Shown: piece after piece, positions 34,526 to 43,800 of the stretch
How the letters are laid out: each line of letters begins with the position of its first letter
Numbering within the stretch: position 1 is the first letter of the stretch
Assembly (NCBI RefSeq): GCF_900607235.1
Contig: NZ_LR027848.1
Span: 1,296,297 to 1,360,296, forward strand
Source of the DNA: Olivibacter jilunii
Lineage (GTDB): Bacteria > Bacteroidota > Bacteroidia > Sphingobacteriales > Sphingobacteriaceae
Direction: 5' to 3'
DNA: 64,000 nt
Notes under the pieces: generated by a model
Told to the model about the DNA's origin: nothing
Databases searched by the model: none
Seen by the model: only the letters and a program-made list of their open reading frames with translations
Position numbers and translations under genes: made by a program

Positions 34526-36988
34526 CTATTCACTCCTCAAGCTCTTTACCGGATTGGCAACGGCCGCTTTGATTGCCTGAAAGCTGATGGTTACAAGGGC
34601 TATAACTACGGCCGTCAATCCGCCAATGGCAAACAGCCACCAACTAACATGGATTCGATAGGCATAATCCTGCAGCCATTGGTGCATATAGTACCAGGCG
34701 ATAGGAGTGGCTATAGCAAAGGCGATAGCAATCAGTACGATAAATTCCTTTGAAAACAAATAAACAATGTTACCTGTACTGGCTCCCAGTACTTTACGGA
34801 TACCTACTTCCTTGATTCGCTGCACGGCCATAAAGGAGGCTAAACCATATAGGCCTAAACAGCTCAGGAAGATGGCAATAGCGGCAAAAATTTTATATAG
34901 GACAGCTAATTGATTTTCCTGTTTGTAAAAGTCTCCAATTTTTTCGTCGAGAAACTTATATTCATAAACGTAATCCGGAAATGCCTGCTCCCATATTTTT
35001 TTGATCGCTTGCATGGTGGATGAAATATTGGAAGTTGTTAGCTTTATTCCTGCCTGACGGTACATGGTGCTGTTTGTTGCCATAAGTAAAGGCGCAAGAT
35101 GGTGGTGAAAAGACCGATCGTTAAAATCTTTCACTACACCAACAACAGGGCATTTTATGACGTCGCCAAACATGCTTATTTCTTTACCCAATATTTCTTC
35201 GGGGCTTTTTAAGCCCAAACTTTTTACCAGCGCTTCGTTCACCAGGAATTCCCTTGTCATGCCGGAGGCTTGCAAGTTTCTTCCCGCTATCAGCTGTAAT
35301 TGATAAGCGGGCACATATTCATTATCGACGAACTTGGTTATGGCCTGGAAGCCTGCCTCTTTGATTGCATGGTCAAATTTTAGTTCGGTCCATAAATCAT
35401 TATCATTTTCAGCCGGTGTATGGGAGCTGAAACTTACCGCCTGCACACCATTTACAGACAATAATTGCTGCCTTAAATAATCCGTTAATTTGGTGCCGGT
35501 GCTATCGGGGCGGAACGGAATGTTTACAATAGCTTCTTTATCGAAACCCAAAGGCTGATTCATGAAAAAATTCATCTGCTTCACAATGACCAATGTGCCG
35601 ATGATCAGTGCCTGTGCAATGATAAATTGAAACACAACGAGCGCTCGTCTCAGTGAAATGCCCTTTGTGGTACTTGCCGTAAGTTTGCTCTTTAAGGCAT
35701 TAACCGGATTAAAGCGGGACAATACCAGCGAAGGATAAAATCCTGCCAGCGCAGTTACCACTAGGGTTACCGTTAGGAGAAATAAGATAACAGAAGGGCT
35801 GCCGAGTATATTAAATGGCAGGGAAAGTTCAAGCAATTGGTTGATAGATGACAGGGCCAGTACGCTGATAAGGCTTGCAAGTACGACAGCGAAGCTAACG
35901 ATCAAAAAGGTTTCAACGATGAATTGGATTTGCAACTGCGATTTATTGCTACCTAAAACCTTTCTTACGCCGACTTCTTTGGCACGGTTTACCGCTTGGG
36001 CAGTAGAAAGATTGATAAAATTGACGCAGGCAATTAACAGAATAAATGCAGCGATTAACCACAATACATTGATCAGTTCGCGACTTATGGTTTTGTCGCT
36101 GTAATTGCCTGTTTGTGTATCATAATGCACGGCATCCAATGGTTGTATAAGGTAGCTGTCCTTATGATCGGGCGCTTGCACCCTTTGCGCGTAATCACTT
36201 AATTGCCGATTAAAATTGTCGGCGGCTATATGAGGAGGCAATAGAACGTAGCAACCAAATTCAGGTGCTGTGGCCTTCCAATCAGGAATCTGAAATCCGT
36301 ATTGTTCATCGCCGGTAAAATCCGTTCCGAAGGCAATGACGAGCTTTAGCTGGAAATCTGTATTAGCGGGTATATTGGCGAGGATGCCGGAAACTTTCAG
36401 TGCGACCGGTGGGGATTGAAACAAGCCTGCGCCGACGCGATACGATACGATTATTTTGAGACTTTTGCCGATGGCTGTCTTCCAATCGCCGAAGTATTTT
36501 TCTGCAATCTCTTTGGTAAGTAATACATGGTTCGGATCTTTCAGGGACGCATAAGAACCGGCAAGTAGCGGAAAATCAAAGATGTTGAAGAACGAGGGGG
36601 TTGTATAAAACACACCACTCTGCTCTTTAAAACTCTTCACCGGATTTCCGTTTACGTCTAATACCTGTAACTGATCATTATGGCTTGCATAGATCGGTGC
36701 CACCTGTTCTAATTCGGGGAAGGTTGTCCGTAATCCTTTGGGCAGCGGAAAGGGAACGCCTTTTCCATACGATACATTGGCTGCATCTGTGTGGGGATAT
36801 TCAGTTAATACACGATAGATACGATCTTTTTTGGTATGAAAATTATCGAAGCTCGTCTGAAATTGTATAATGATAAAAATCAGCATGCAAACGGCAATAC
36901 CCACAGCCAAGCCAATAATATTGATGGCTGCGTAGCCCTTATTGCGAAGGAGGTTGCGACCGGCTATCTTAAAATAATTCTTAAACAT
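34526..36988 (-). CDS. MacB/FtsX-type ABC transporter permease (third, divergent copy)
   Basis: 820 residues from the ATG at 36988 (MFKNYFKIAGRNLLRNKGYA); a GTG 30 bp further upstream would lie before the predicted start point. It has the same topology as the permease at 19300-21681: first membrane segment INIIGLAVGIAVCMLIFIII, MacB-like periplasmic core, three central helices including LIACVNFINLSTAQAVNRAKEVGVRKVLG (two pieces of one region), and the C-terminal FtsX unit with VQRIKEVGIRKVLGAST. It clearly differs in sequence from the other two copies. No ATPase is adjacent. It shares their unusual upstream element, suggesting common control. Confidence 0.88.
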   Translation of the reverse strand: MFKNYFKIAGRNLLRNKGYAAINIIGLAVGIAVCMLIFIIIQFQTSFDNFHTKKDRIYRVLTEYPHTDAANVSYGKGVPFPLPKGLRTTFPELEQVAPIYASHNDQLQVLDVNGNPVKSFKEQSGVFYTTPSFFNIFDFPLLAGSYASLKDPNHVLLTKEIAEKYFGDWKTAIGKSLKIIVSYRVGAGLFQSPPVALKVSGILANIPANTDFQLKLVIAFGTDFTGDEQYGFQIPDWKATAPEFGCYVLLPPHIAADNFNRQLSDYAQRVQAPDHKDSYLIQPLDAVHYDTQTGNYSDKTISRELINVLWLIAAFILLIACVNFINLSTAQAVNRAKEVGVRKVLGSNKSQLQIQFIVETFLIVSFAVVLASLISVLALSSINQLLELSLPFNILGSPSVILFLLTVTLVVTALAGFYPSLVLSRFNPVNALKSKLTASTTKGISLRRALVVFQFIIAQALIIGTLVIVKQMNFFMNQPLGFDKEAIVNIPFRPDSTGTKLTDYLRQQLLSVNGVQAVSFSSHTPAENDNDLWTELKFDHAIKEAGFQAITKFVDNEYVPAYQLQLIAGRNLQASGMTREFLVNEALVKSLGLKSPEEILGKEISMFGDVIKCPVVGVVKDFNDRSFHHHLAPLLMATNSTMYRQAGIKLTTSNISSTMQAIKKIWEQAFPDYVYEYKFLDEKIGDFYKQENQLAVLYKIFAAIAIFLSCLGLYGLASFMAVQRIKEVGIRKVLGASTGNIVYLFSKEFIVLIAIAFAIATPIAWYYMHQWLQDYAYRIHVSWWLFAIGGLTAVVIALVTISFQAIKAAVANPVKSLRSE

Positions 36989-37021
36989 ATTAATACAATT
37001 TAAACAAGTGATTTCCACACT

Positions 37022-37130
37022 TCAATCTTTGTTCCAAACAGTTATATTGCTTATTGTTAGTGCATTATAGCGATTTTGAGATGCGGTAATTGTAACGATA
37101 GCGAACAGGAAAGTGTTCGTTATTGTTACA
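37022..37130 (-). promoter_or_regulatory. Sigma54-like promoter and 40-bp inverted repeat for the third FtsX permease
   Basis: Minus strand TTGG-N8-TTGA at 37037-37022. Upstream, 55 bp from the -24 end, TGTAACGATAGCGAACA (37091-37107) and TGTTCGTTATTGTTACA (37114-37130) form an inverted repeat with 17-bp arms (15 of 17 matching) and a 6-bp centre. The inner GAACA...TGTTC corresponds to the dyads before the other two permeases. The 36989-37268 gap holds only this element. Confidence 0.5.
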
Positions 37131-37268
37131 ACTTGCGTTGATCATAAAAACAGCTTCTGTGCGTCATGAAGGTTAAACTCCTACATAAAAATGTGCTGTA
37201 CAACAAAAAGTCGTACGTGTTTTTGTAAAGCAGCAAGAGGTAACACATCGCAGGTTAATAAAAGAAAA

Positions 37269-38375
37269 CTATAATTTAAAAAAGATACGTTTCTGATAAA
37301 GCCAATAGCATAGATACCATTCGCAAAACAGGGTAGCAATAGCAACAAGGATAGCCGTTGGATCAGCCGATAAACCGAGGAGGTGAAGCCCTCCGCCGAC
37401 AAATAGATTCACGATGCCATTGAACCATTGCTTGCCAACGGTTTCAAAAAATAGATAGATGAAAATGGGGTTCATACCAACCACCACAAAAATCCAGGCG
37501 CCTGATTGGTATCCTTTAACATCAATCAGCCACCGGAAGAAGGCAAGTATAGCCAATATATAGCCACCGGAGACGAACACAAAACCGGGCGTACTGATGC
37601 GTTTGATGATAGGGCTGAGCAACGTCCAATCTAGCATATAACCGATGAGCAGACAGCTTAGGGAAGCAAGGATTAATTGCTTGCTTTTTGCCACATCGTT
37701 GGAGACGCTTGATAGGACTTTTCCTGCAAGGACACCCCAAATGGTATGGGCGGCGGTTGGGATGAAGTTGATGGTTACCCAACCGCCATCGTTATCTTTG
37801 CCCATTACGAGCATATCGATGTAAGTGCCGAAGTTTTTCCCCAATACGAAAGGCTGATCATATCCCGGTATGGTGGTAAAACGATAAAGGATATCGGTAA
37901 GCAGCAGCAAAAAAAGACTGAATAGCAATTGCTGAAGAAAAGACCAACGGATGATCAGATAAGCGATGATGGTTGTAAAAGCCAATTGGGTTAGTACGTT
38001 CCAGAGTTCCCAAACGAGTTTGCCACTGTACACGCAATGCAAGGCAACGCCACAAAGGAAAAGCTTTGCCGAACGCCAAGCAACGCTTTTAAAGTGCGAT
38101 GACCAGCTGACACCAGCGGCTTGTTTACGTTGAAAGGACAGATACAGTGAGGTACCGGCAATGAACATAAAGGCGGGCTGCACCAGATCCCAAAAATAGA
38201 GCCCATGCCACTCGTGATGAAAAAAATGATGTATGATACCCTGTGGCCATCCGCTTGAATAGGTTGAGGATAAGGCCGTATAGAGCTCGCAACTTTCCGC
38301 GGCCAATAAGATCATAATGAGCCCGCGCATGACATCGAGCGATAGAATCCGTGTTTGAACTTTTTTTTCTTCCAT
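37269..38375 (-). CDS. HGSNAT/DUF5009-like membrane acyltransferase
   Basis: 368 residues from the ATG at 38375 (a TTG 24 bp upstream is the only longer option). About ten to eleven membrane helices. The N-terminus RILSLDVMRGLIMILL matches the SLDxxRG signature of the heparan-alpha-glucosaminide N-acetyltransferase/DUF5009 family, with HHEWHGLYFWDLVQPAFMF holding the likely active-site His. Such proteins acetylate sugars across a membrane or remodel glycans. The sialic-acid locus is far away and no functional link is visible. Divergent from an AraC gene, with a perfect palindrome GTATTAATAC at 38464-38473 between them. Confidence 0.8.
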   Translation of the reverse strand: MEEKKVQTRILSLDVMRGLIMILLAAESCELYTALSSTYSSGWPQGIIHHFFHHEWHGLYFWDLVQPAFMFIAGTSLYLSFQRKQAAGVSWSSHFKSVAWRSAKLFLCGVALHCVYSGKLVWELWNVLTQLAFTTIIAYLIIRWSFLQQLLFSLFLLLLTDILYRFTTIPGYDQPFVLGKNFGTYIDMLVMGKDNDGGWVTINFIPTAAHTIWGVLAGKVLSSVSNDVAKSKQLILASLSCLLIGYMLDWTLLSPIIKRISTPGFVFVSGGYILAILAFFRWLIDVKGYQSGAWIFVVVGMNPIFIYLFFETVGKQWFNGIVNLFVGGGLHLLGLSADPTAILVAIATLFCEWYLCYWLYQKRIFFKL

Positions 38376-38592
38376 CTGATTTTGGCTTCTTTTCTGCAAA
38401 ACATGAAGATTGCGAGTACCTGATATACTACCTTGTTACAGTAGCGTTTGTAATTGGCTTTTTGTATTAATACTTACAATGCTAAAAAAAGTATTTAATG
38501 TAAACAACTATTTTGGGAACGCAACCGTTTGTCTAATTTGAATGATTAGGGGATTGCACAAAAGGCCTGCTTTATATAAGTTTGTATCAGCT

Positions 38593-39462
38593 ATGGAGAA
38601 ACCGGTAAATGCAGATGAGTTTGTAGAACGATTTATGGTGGGTAACATGGATCACCTGCGTTACCAGCATTCGCCGGTAAAGGTGTTCCGCCTCAGCGAA
38701 ATTGCGCCGTATATCAAGATCCCGGTACCACCCATCCTTTTTGGTTATAATTTGCTGGTGCATATCACCGCGGGTTCTTTTGCACATCAGGTTGGATCTA
38801 AGGTATATACAGTGAAAGCCCCGGCGATCCTTATCAGTACTTATGGCAACATCGCCGCCATCAAATCAGTCGATCCATCGGCAAAGGGCCATTGCGTCTT
38901 GATAAACGATAGTGCGATGACCTCCATCTTTCGGGAACAGGAGATTCTGAACATCTTTACCATTTCACCGCTTGTGAATTTAACGGATGAGGAAAGTACG
39001 AGGCTCCACCAACTTTTCCAACTGCTTTACGAAGAGCTACATACGCGTGAACCTTATAAAGAGCTGGCCGAAAGCTTGTTGAAATCCCTGTTGCTGAAAA
39101 CTATTAAACTTTCCGCATCAAACCATAGCCTCAGCCGAATCCAAGAGATTGCTACGCTGTTTAAGCAACTGGTGCATAAGCATTGCCGGAAACAGAAACA
39201 GATTGGTTTTTATACCGACAAGCTTGCTATATCGGCCAACTATTTAAATCGATGTGTCTCCATGGTGTACAATAAGTCATCGAAACAGCTTATTCTGGAA
39301 GTGTTGGTAATGCACGCACAGCTTTTGTTATTGGAATCGAGCAAAAGCGTGTCGGATATCTGTTATGAACTGGATTTTCAGGATCCGTCTTACTTCTCGC
39401 GGGTGTTCAAAAAATTGGTAGGTATGTCACCTAGCGAATACCGCCAGTCCATAAAAAAATAA
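38593..39462 (+). CDS. AraC-family regulator
   Basis: About 289 residues from the ATG at 38593 (MEKPVNADEFVERF); an ATG at 38542 would add 17 residues but overlaps the likely promoter (TAATTTG at 38534-38540). A cupin-like sensor region (about 20-150) precedes a helical linker and the AraC DNA-binding domain: FYTDKLAISANYLNRCVSMVYN and SVSDICYELDFQDPSYFSRVFKKLVGMSPSEYR (two adjoining parts). It lies 98 bp upstream of the acyl-CoA dehydrogenase gene on the same strand and is divergent from the HGSNAT-like gene, either of which could be its target. Confidence 0.83.
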   Translation: MEKPVNADEFVERFMVGNMDHLRYQHSPVKVFRLSEIAPYIKIPVPPILFGYNLLVHITAGSFAHQVGSKVYTVKAPAILISTYGNIAAIKSVDPSAKGHCVLINDSAMTSIFREQEILNIFTISPLVNLTDEESTRLHQLFQLLYEELHTREPYKELAESLLKSLLLKTIKLSASNHSLSRIQEIATLFKQLVHKHCRKQKQIGFYTDKLAISANYLNRCVSMVYNKSSKQLILEVLVMHAQLLLLESSKSVSDICYELDFQDPSYFSRVFKKLVGMSPSEYRQSIKK

Positions 39463-39560
39463 TATGCACGATTTGTCCTAATCCTTGCACGGAATCAAAC
39501 AGGCTTTTGGGTTTCTGATCGGTAGCTTTGTGTGAGTTCATTGTAATAAAACATATACCT

Positions 39561-41078
39561 ATGATCAATACCACAGAGATTACCCGTGAAGTGCAAAATT
39601 TTAACATCTTTATAAATTCGTTCAGGAAGCGTTTAGCCAGCTTGTTTAACACTGAACATGACTATAATGCCCTCAGTTTGAAAAGGGGACTGCCACCTGG
39701 TTTTTTAAGTGAAATCATGGATATGCAGCCGCTTGCCGTGGCAATTCCCGAAAACTATGGTGGCCGTGGCATGAAGGTGAAGGAGTGTTTGAGCGTATTG
39801 TCTGCAGCGTCTTATGAGTCCTTATCGCTCTCGCTTATTTTTGGGATTAATATTGCCCTGTTTTTGGAGCCTTTTGCAAAATATGGCCATGTGGCTGCAC
39901 AGGAACGGGTTTTTAGGCGATTTTTGGAAAACAAGGCGATGGGAGGTTTGATGATTACGGAACCGGATTATGGTAGTGATGCACTTAATATGCAAACTTT
40001 TTATCAGGAAGAAGCAAACGGTTATCGAATTAAGGGCGAAAAACATTGGCAGGGTTTAACGGGCGCAGCTGACTTTTGGTTGGTAGCGGCACGGAAAAAA
40101 AATGAACAGGGCGAGTTGGTTCGGGATATCGACTTTTTCTTCACCGATAATGCGCTTGCTGAACAGCAGATCGACGTGAAAGAGCGTTATAACAGCTTAG
40201 GCCTATATGCTATTCCTTATGGCTTGAACCTTATTGATGTGGAAGTGCCGGCTACGCAGCGTCTGCTTCCGGAAAGTACAGGGCTTAAGTTGATGCTGGA
40301 TACCTTGCATCGCAGTCGATTGCAGTTTCCGGGCATGGGTATGGGCTTTATTAAACGATTGCTGGATGAATCGTTGCTGCACTGCAAAACGAGGGTAGTT
40401 GCAGGCCAGCGTTTGTACGAATTGGATGCGGTGCAATTTCAGCTATCGCGTATTCAGGCCGCCTACACGATCTGTTCGGCCATGTGCTCATACAGTTCTA
40501 AAGTTAGCTCGATTGAACAGGATGTTTCGGGCAACGGCGTGGATGCGAACAGTGTGAAGGCATTGGTGACCGACTTAATGCAGGAGTCGGCACAGATAGC
40601 ACTGCAACTGGCCGGGGCCAATGGTTACCGCTTGGATCATATAGCGGGTAGAGCAGTAGTGGATAGCCGACCTTTCCAGATTTTTGAAGGTTCGAATGAA
40701 ATGCTCTATACACAAGTGGCTGAATCGGTTGCCAAACTGATGCGGAAAAATAAAGAGTCGAATCTGCTACGCTATTTGAATGGCTATGAACTGACGGCAC
40801 AGGCTGCCCCTTATTTTGCCGGATGTTTAGATTTTAGCTTTCCCGAGCAACCTAAAAAGCGAGATTTGGTAACGCTTGGCCGGATCATTGCGCGGGTAAT
40901 CTGTTTCCAGATGGTGGTGGTGTTGCAGGATGCCGGATTTAACCGTGAATTGGTTGATATTACGCAAAAGCATATGGGGATGGATTTGAATATGTTGATC
41001 GGACAACTGACCGCTAATAATGATGCCGTACCGGTGATTGATTATGAAGAGGATGCGGCTTGGGCCGATTTCGTTTAA
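39561..41078 (+). CDS. Acyl-CoA dehydrogenase family protein
   Basis: 505 residues from the ATG at 39561; a GTG at 39528 is less likely. The ACAD fold is seen in order: helical N-terminus, AIPENYGGRGMKVKECL, the FAD/substrate segment MITEPDYGSDALNMQT, the mid beta domain (GEKHWQGLTGAADFWLVAARK), and the C-terminal helical domain with QIFEGSNEML, where the Glu is at the position of the catalytic base of medium-chain enzymes. A C-terminal extension of about 110 residues (from LLRYLNGYELT) is longer than in typical 380-residue ACADs. Substrate unknown; no other beta-oxidation genes are near. AraC gene upstream. Confidence 0.85.
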   Translation: MINTTEITREVQNFNIFINSFRKRLASLFNTEHDYNALSLKRGLPPGFLSEIMDMQPLAVAIPENYGGRGMKVKECLSVLSAASYESLSLSLIFGINIALFLEPFAKYGHVAAQERVFRRFLENKAMGGLMITEPDYGSDALNMQTFYQEEANGYRIKGEKHWQGLTGAADFWLVAARKKNEQGELVRDIDFFFTDNALAEQQIDVKERYNSLGLYAIPYGLNLIDVEVPATQRLLPESTGLKLMLDTLHRSRLQFPGMGMGFIKRLLDESLLHCKTRVVAGQRLYELDAVQFQLSRIQAAYTICSAMCSYSSKVSSIEQDVSGNGVDANSVKALVTDLMQESAQIALQLAGANGYRLDHIAGRAVVDSRPFQIFEGSNEMLYTQVAESVAKLMRKNKESNLLRYLNGYELTAQAAPYFAGCLDFSFPEQPKKRDLVTLGRIIARVICFQMVVVLQDAGFNRELVDITQKHMGMDLNMLIGQLTANNDAVPVIDYEEDAAWADFV

Positions 41079-41112
41079 GGCTGGTCCGGTTCGAAATCAA
41101 GGCAGAGAGAAT

Positions 41113-41682
41113 TCATGCAATATCGTCATTTTCATCTTCGTCATTTTTTTTAAGTACAGGTGCCTCTGGAAAATCAAGCGGCACTTGCATCGTTTTTGCC
41201 ATGAAGTTGCTCATATAACTTTCTCCTATGGTTTCTAGGACATCTAATAGATGCTCTTTCGTATAGCCCGCATCGAAGAAGGCATTTAGTTCATTGGTGA
41301 TATTTTTACCTTTGCGTACTGCCATACTTTTTACCAAACGGGCGAGCGTAGCAAGTTTGGTGTCGAAATTTGCTTTTCCGTCACGTAATTGCATAATTTC
41401 CTCCTCACTAAATCCATTCAGTTTGGCAATCATGGTATGGGCGCTGAGGCAATAAAGCGAATTGTTCAGCTGGGCCATGACGAGGCTAATGGCTTCACGT
41501 TCTTTTAAAGAAAGACTGGTTTTCCGACCATGAAAGCGATAGAAGTTTCGAAAGGCATGATTCGAATGCATCATGGATAGATAGAGGTTTGGCACGTGCC
41601 CGAGTTTTTCATCAAAATATCGAATATAATTTCTATTTTCCTCACTGATCGCCTGTATGAGGGGCATCTCAATAGTTATCAT
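41113..41682 (-). CDS. AhpD-like carboxymuconolactone-decarboxylase family protein lacking one active-site Cys
   Basis: 189 residues, all helical. AhpD-type proteins use C-x-x-C-x3-H with a preceding Glu. Here the motif reads SLYCLSAH: the first Cys is Ser75, Cys78 and His82 remain, and the acid is in KEREAIS (about 61-63). The paralogue at 43801-44340 keeps both cysteines. The C-terminus is acidic (NDEDENDDIA). A one-Cys version may still act as a thiol peroxidase but cannot form the intrasubunit disulfide. Last gene of a six-gene minus-strand unit, 12 bp after the AraC gene. Confidence 0.85.
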   Translation of the reverse strand: MITIEMPLIQAISEENRNYIRYFDEKLGHVPNLYLSMMHSNHAFRNFYRFHGRKTSLSLKEREAISLVMAQLNNSLYCLSAHTMIAKLNGFSEEEIMQLRDGKANFDTKLATLARLVKSMAVRKGKNITNELNAFFDAGYTKEHLLDVLETIGESYMSNFMAKTMQVPLDFPEAPVLKKNDEDENDDIA

Positions 41683-41694
41683 AGCTTGGCTCTT

Positions 41695-42546
41695 TTAATC
41701 ACGCTCTTCGGTTGTTCTGAATTCGGAAATATTATGCCCGGTATGTTGTTTGAAATATTTGCTAAAATGGGCGGGGCTTTCGAAACCGAGCTCATAGGCA
41801 ATTTCTTTGGCCGACCGATCGGTATAATGGAGGTAGCGTTTGGCTTCCAGGATGATTCTGTTACGTATAAGAACTGAGGGGGCCGACTGTTTTAACAAGG
41901 CAAATACATTACTTAAGGTTTTGGGTGATTTATTCAGCAGGGCAGCATAAAACTTTACCTCGTGTTCGGTTTTGAAATTTGCTTCCAAGAGAAGGGAAAA
42001 TTTCCGCACGATATCCATCTTTTCGTCCGGATTCAGCTGATAGCTTTCATGCTGTTGCTTGGCAATACGGGTCACCTTAATGATGACGCGTTTGAGCAGC
42101 GTCCGTAGCATTTCGCCCTGAAAATTATCCCGGACCTTTAATTCACGGGAAAAGACATCCGCTAGATGCTCCATTTCGCTCACCTCTTCCGGCTCCAATC
42201 GAATAAACATGGGATGCTGAATGCCGTAGAAGAGAAAGCCGACGCAACCTACTTCTGCGTCATGATCTACGATGCAATAAAACTCGCGATTGAATTGCCA
42301 AGCAACTAGATTTTCCGGATGTTCAAACCGAAAGTGTTGATTGGCTACCAAGGGTAGGATACAGGTTTGGGGCATAATGTATTCAATTTCATCGATGATA
42401 ACGCGCTGGGATTCTCCGCGATTATAAACGAATGTATTGATAGGGACGGGGTTCCCTTCCCGTATGCCCTTCCCTGCGAGCAGTCGGTTGTTGCTATGCA
42501 TGACAAACCGACCCAATGTTCTGTTTTCGATGTATTCACTGATCAT
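41695..42546 (-). CDS. AraC-family regulator inside the redox operon
   Basis: 283 residues. The N-terminal cupin-like half includes IMPQTCILPLVANQHFRFEHPE; the C-terminal AraC domain shows EVKFYAALLNKSPKTLSNVF and SAKEIAYELGFESPAHFSKYFKQHTGHNISEFR (two adjoining parts). It sits between the thioredoxin gene (55 bp upstream) and an AhpD-like gene (12 bp downstream) on the same strand, so it most likely regulates these thiol-redox genes. Confidence 0.86.
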   Translation of the reverse strand: MISEYIENRTLGRFVMHSNNRLLAGKGIREGNPVPINTFVYNRGESQRVIIDEIEYIMPQTCILPLVANQHFRFEHPENLVAWQFNREFYCIVDHDAEVGCVGFLFYGIQHPMFIRLEPEEVSEMEHLADVFSRELKVRDNFQGEMLRTLLKRVIIKVTRIAKQQHESYQLNPDEKMDIVRKFSLLLEANFKTEHEVKFYAALLNKSPKTLSNVFALLKQSAPSVLIRNRIILEAKRYLHYTDRSAKEIAYELGFESPAHFSKYFKQHTGHNISEFRTTEERD

Positions 42547-42601
42547 TGTCTACCGCTCAATTTTTATCAAATCTATGGATTATCATGCCAAAATTTCTTT
42601 C

Positions 42602-43063
42602 CTAGCTTTTTGTTTTTGCTTGTTTTCCGAAGTCAACGAGTTTATCACCGGTAACAAAGCCCACTTGCCGCATAAGCAACTTACCTTCGGGGCTGAAGAA
42701 GAGCAAGGTAGGATAGGCACTTACCTGCCACTTTTCGGCTAATTTCGGTCCTTCTCCTTTTTCCATGTCAATACGGTAGTTAATGTAATTGGTATTGTAA
42801 TAACTTGCCGCATGGGCCTCTTTGAAGGTTTTTGATTTCAACAGTTTACAAGGTGCGCACCATGAGGTATAAGCGTCAACGAAGATATATTGACCACTCT
42901 TTTTGGCTCTTGCCATTACATCTTTCCATTTACCTCCTGTAAACCGGATTTCGCTTTCCGTTGTCATCGCTTTTTCTTTCATTTGAGCATCGAGCTTGGC
43001 TGGCAATAGCGAGCAAAAAGGGATGATCAGGATACTGCTTAAACAGATTTTTATGTTCTTCAT
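42602..43063 (-). CDS. Periplasmic thioredoxin-family protein
   Basis: 153 residues with a signal peptide (to about KLDA). The thioredoxin fold carries the active site SWCAPCK and the cis-proline loop SAYPTLLFF. The KWKDVMARAKKSGQYIFVDAYTSWCAPC layout (in parts) is that of the DUF255/thioredoxin_7-like group in Bacteroidota. It should reduce or oxidise periplasmic disulfides. The start is 1 bp after the stop of the peroxiredoxin-like gene, so the two are coupled and probably partners. Confidence 0.88.
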   Translation of the reverse strand: MKNIKICLSSILIIPFCSLLPAKLDAQMKEKAMTTESEIRFTGGKWKDVMARAKKSGQYIFVDAYTSWCAPCKLLKSKTFKEAHAASYYNTNYINYRIDMEKGEGPKLAEKWQVSAYPTLLFFSPEGKLLMRQVGFVTGDKLVDFGKQAKTKS

Positions 43064-43064
43064 G

Positions 43065-43772
43065 TTATAGTTCTTTATAGAGGGTTTGTGTTACAGCTTT
43101 TAATAGTTCTGTACTGAGCCTTTGCTTGAAATCGGGATTAATGTACTCATAGTGTATTTTGCCACTTTTATCGAGGATAAAGACGGAAGGTACGGGTAAT
43201 AGGAGCTCTTGATCCATACCACCGGTGGTTTTGGGCAACATTTCCCAATACGCTTTCGGAGCCTTAAAAGCTAATCCGAATTGCTTGGATGCATTTAAAT
43301 CGGCATCGGAAAGTAGGGTATAACCCAGAAGCTTTTCTGTTGCAGAGGCCTGTAATCCTTCCGGGCTGTCCGTGCTAATTGCAATTAACTGATAACCCAT
43401 TTTTTCCAACTCGGGCATTAATTCTTGCAACGCGGCGAGTTGTTTGCTGCAGTACGGGCACCAGCCACCTCGATAGAAAACAAGTATGGTGGGTTTAGTC
43501 GCTACCGCCTGATGGAGTTCGAAGTCTTTACCGGAAACATCTTTCAGTGTGATCATCGGGATTGTTTCGCCTGTCAGTAACGGACTGATATCTTCGGGTG
43601 ACTCAGGAGCCTTATACATCAAATCCGTCCCCTCCTTTTTCATCATTTTCTCATCGCCCTGCATCGAATTTTGACCGAAGGTATGCGTTGCTATGATTGC
43701 ACTCATCATCGACAAAAGAGTCACTTTATAGATCAAACGGAAAGACTTTCCTGTTGTATTCTTCTTTTTCAT
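43065..43772 (-). CDS. Periplasmic AhpC/TSA-type peroxiredoxin-like protein
   Basis: 235 residues with an export signal (hydrophobic 15-30, ending THTFG). The thioredoxin-like core begins at about 70 (GETIPMITLKDVSGKDFEL) and carries FYRGGWCPYCSKQL, the CPYC version of the active site, then LIAISTDSPEG and VPSVFILDKSGKI. The GGWCPYC motif is that of AhpC/TSA-like proteins with two close cysteines. It probably reduces peroxides or methionine/protein thiols using the thioredoxin encoded next. Preceded by an AhpD-like gene (28 bp). Confidence 0.86.
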   Translation of the reverse strand: MKKKNTTGKSFRLIYKVTLLSMMSAIIATHTFGQNSMQGDEKMMKKEGTDLMYKAPESPEDISPLLTGETIPMITLKDVSGKDFELHQAVATKPTILVFYRGGWCPYCSKQLAALQELMPELEKMGYQLIAISTDSPEGLQASATEKLLGYTLLSDADLNASKQFGLAFKAPKAYWEMLPKTTGGMDQELLLPVPSVFILDKSGKIHYEYINPDFKQRLSTELLKAVTQTLYKEL

Positions 43773-43800
43773 TTGTAAGTTAAATAGCGTTCTACTTTAT

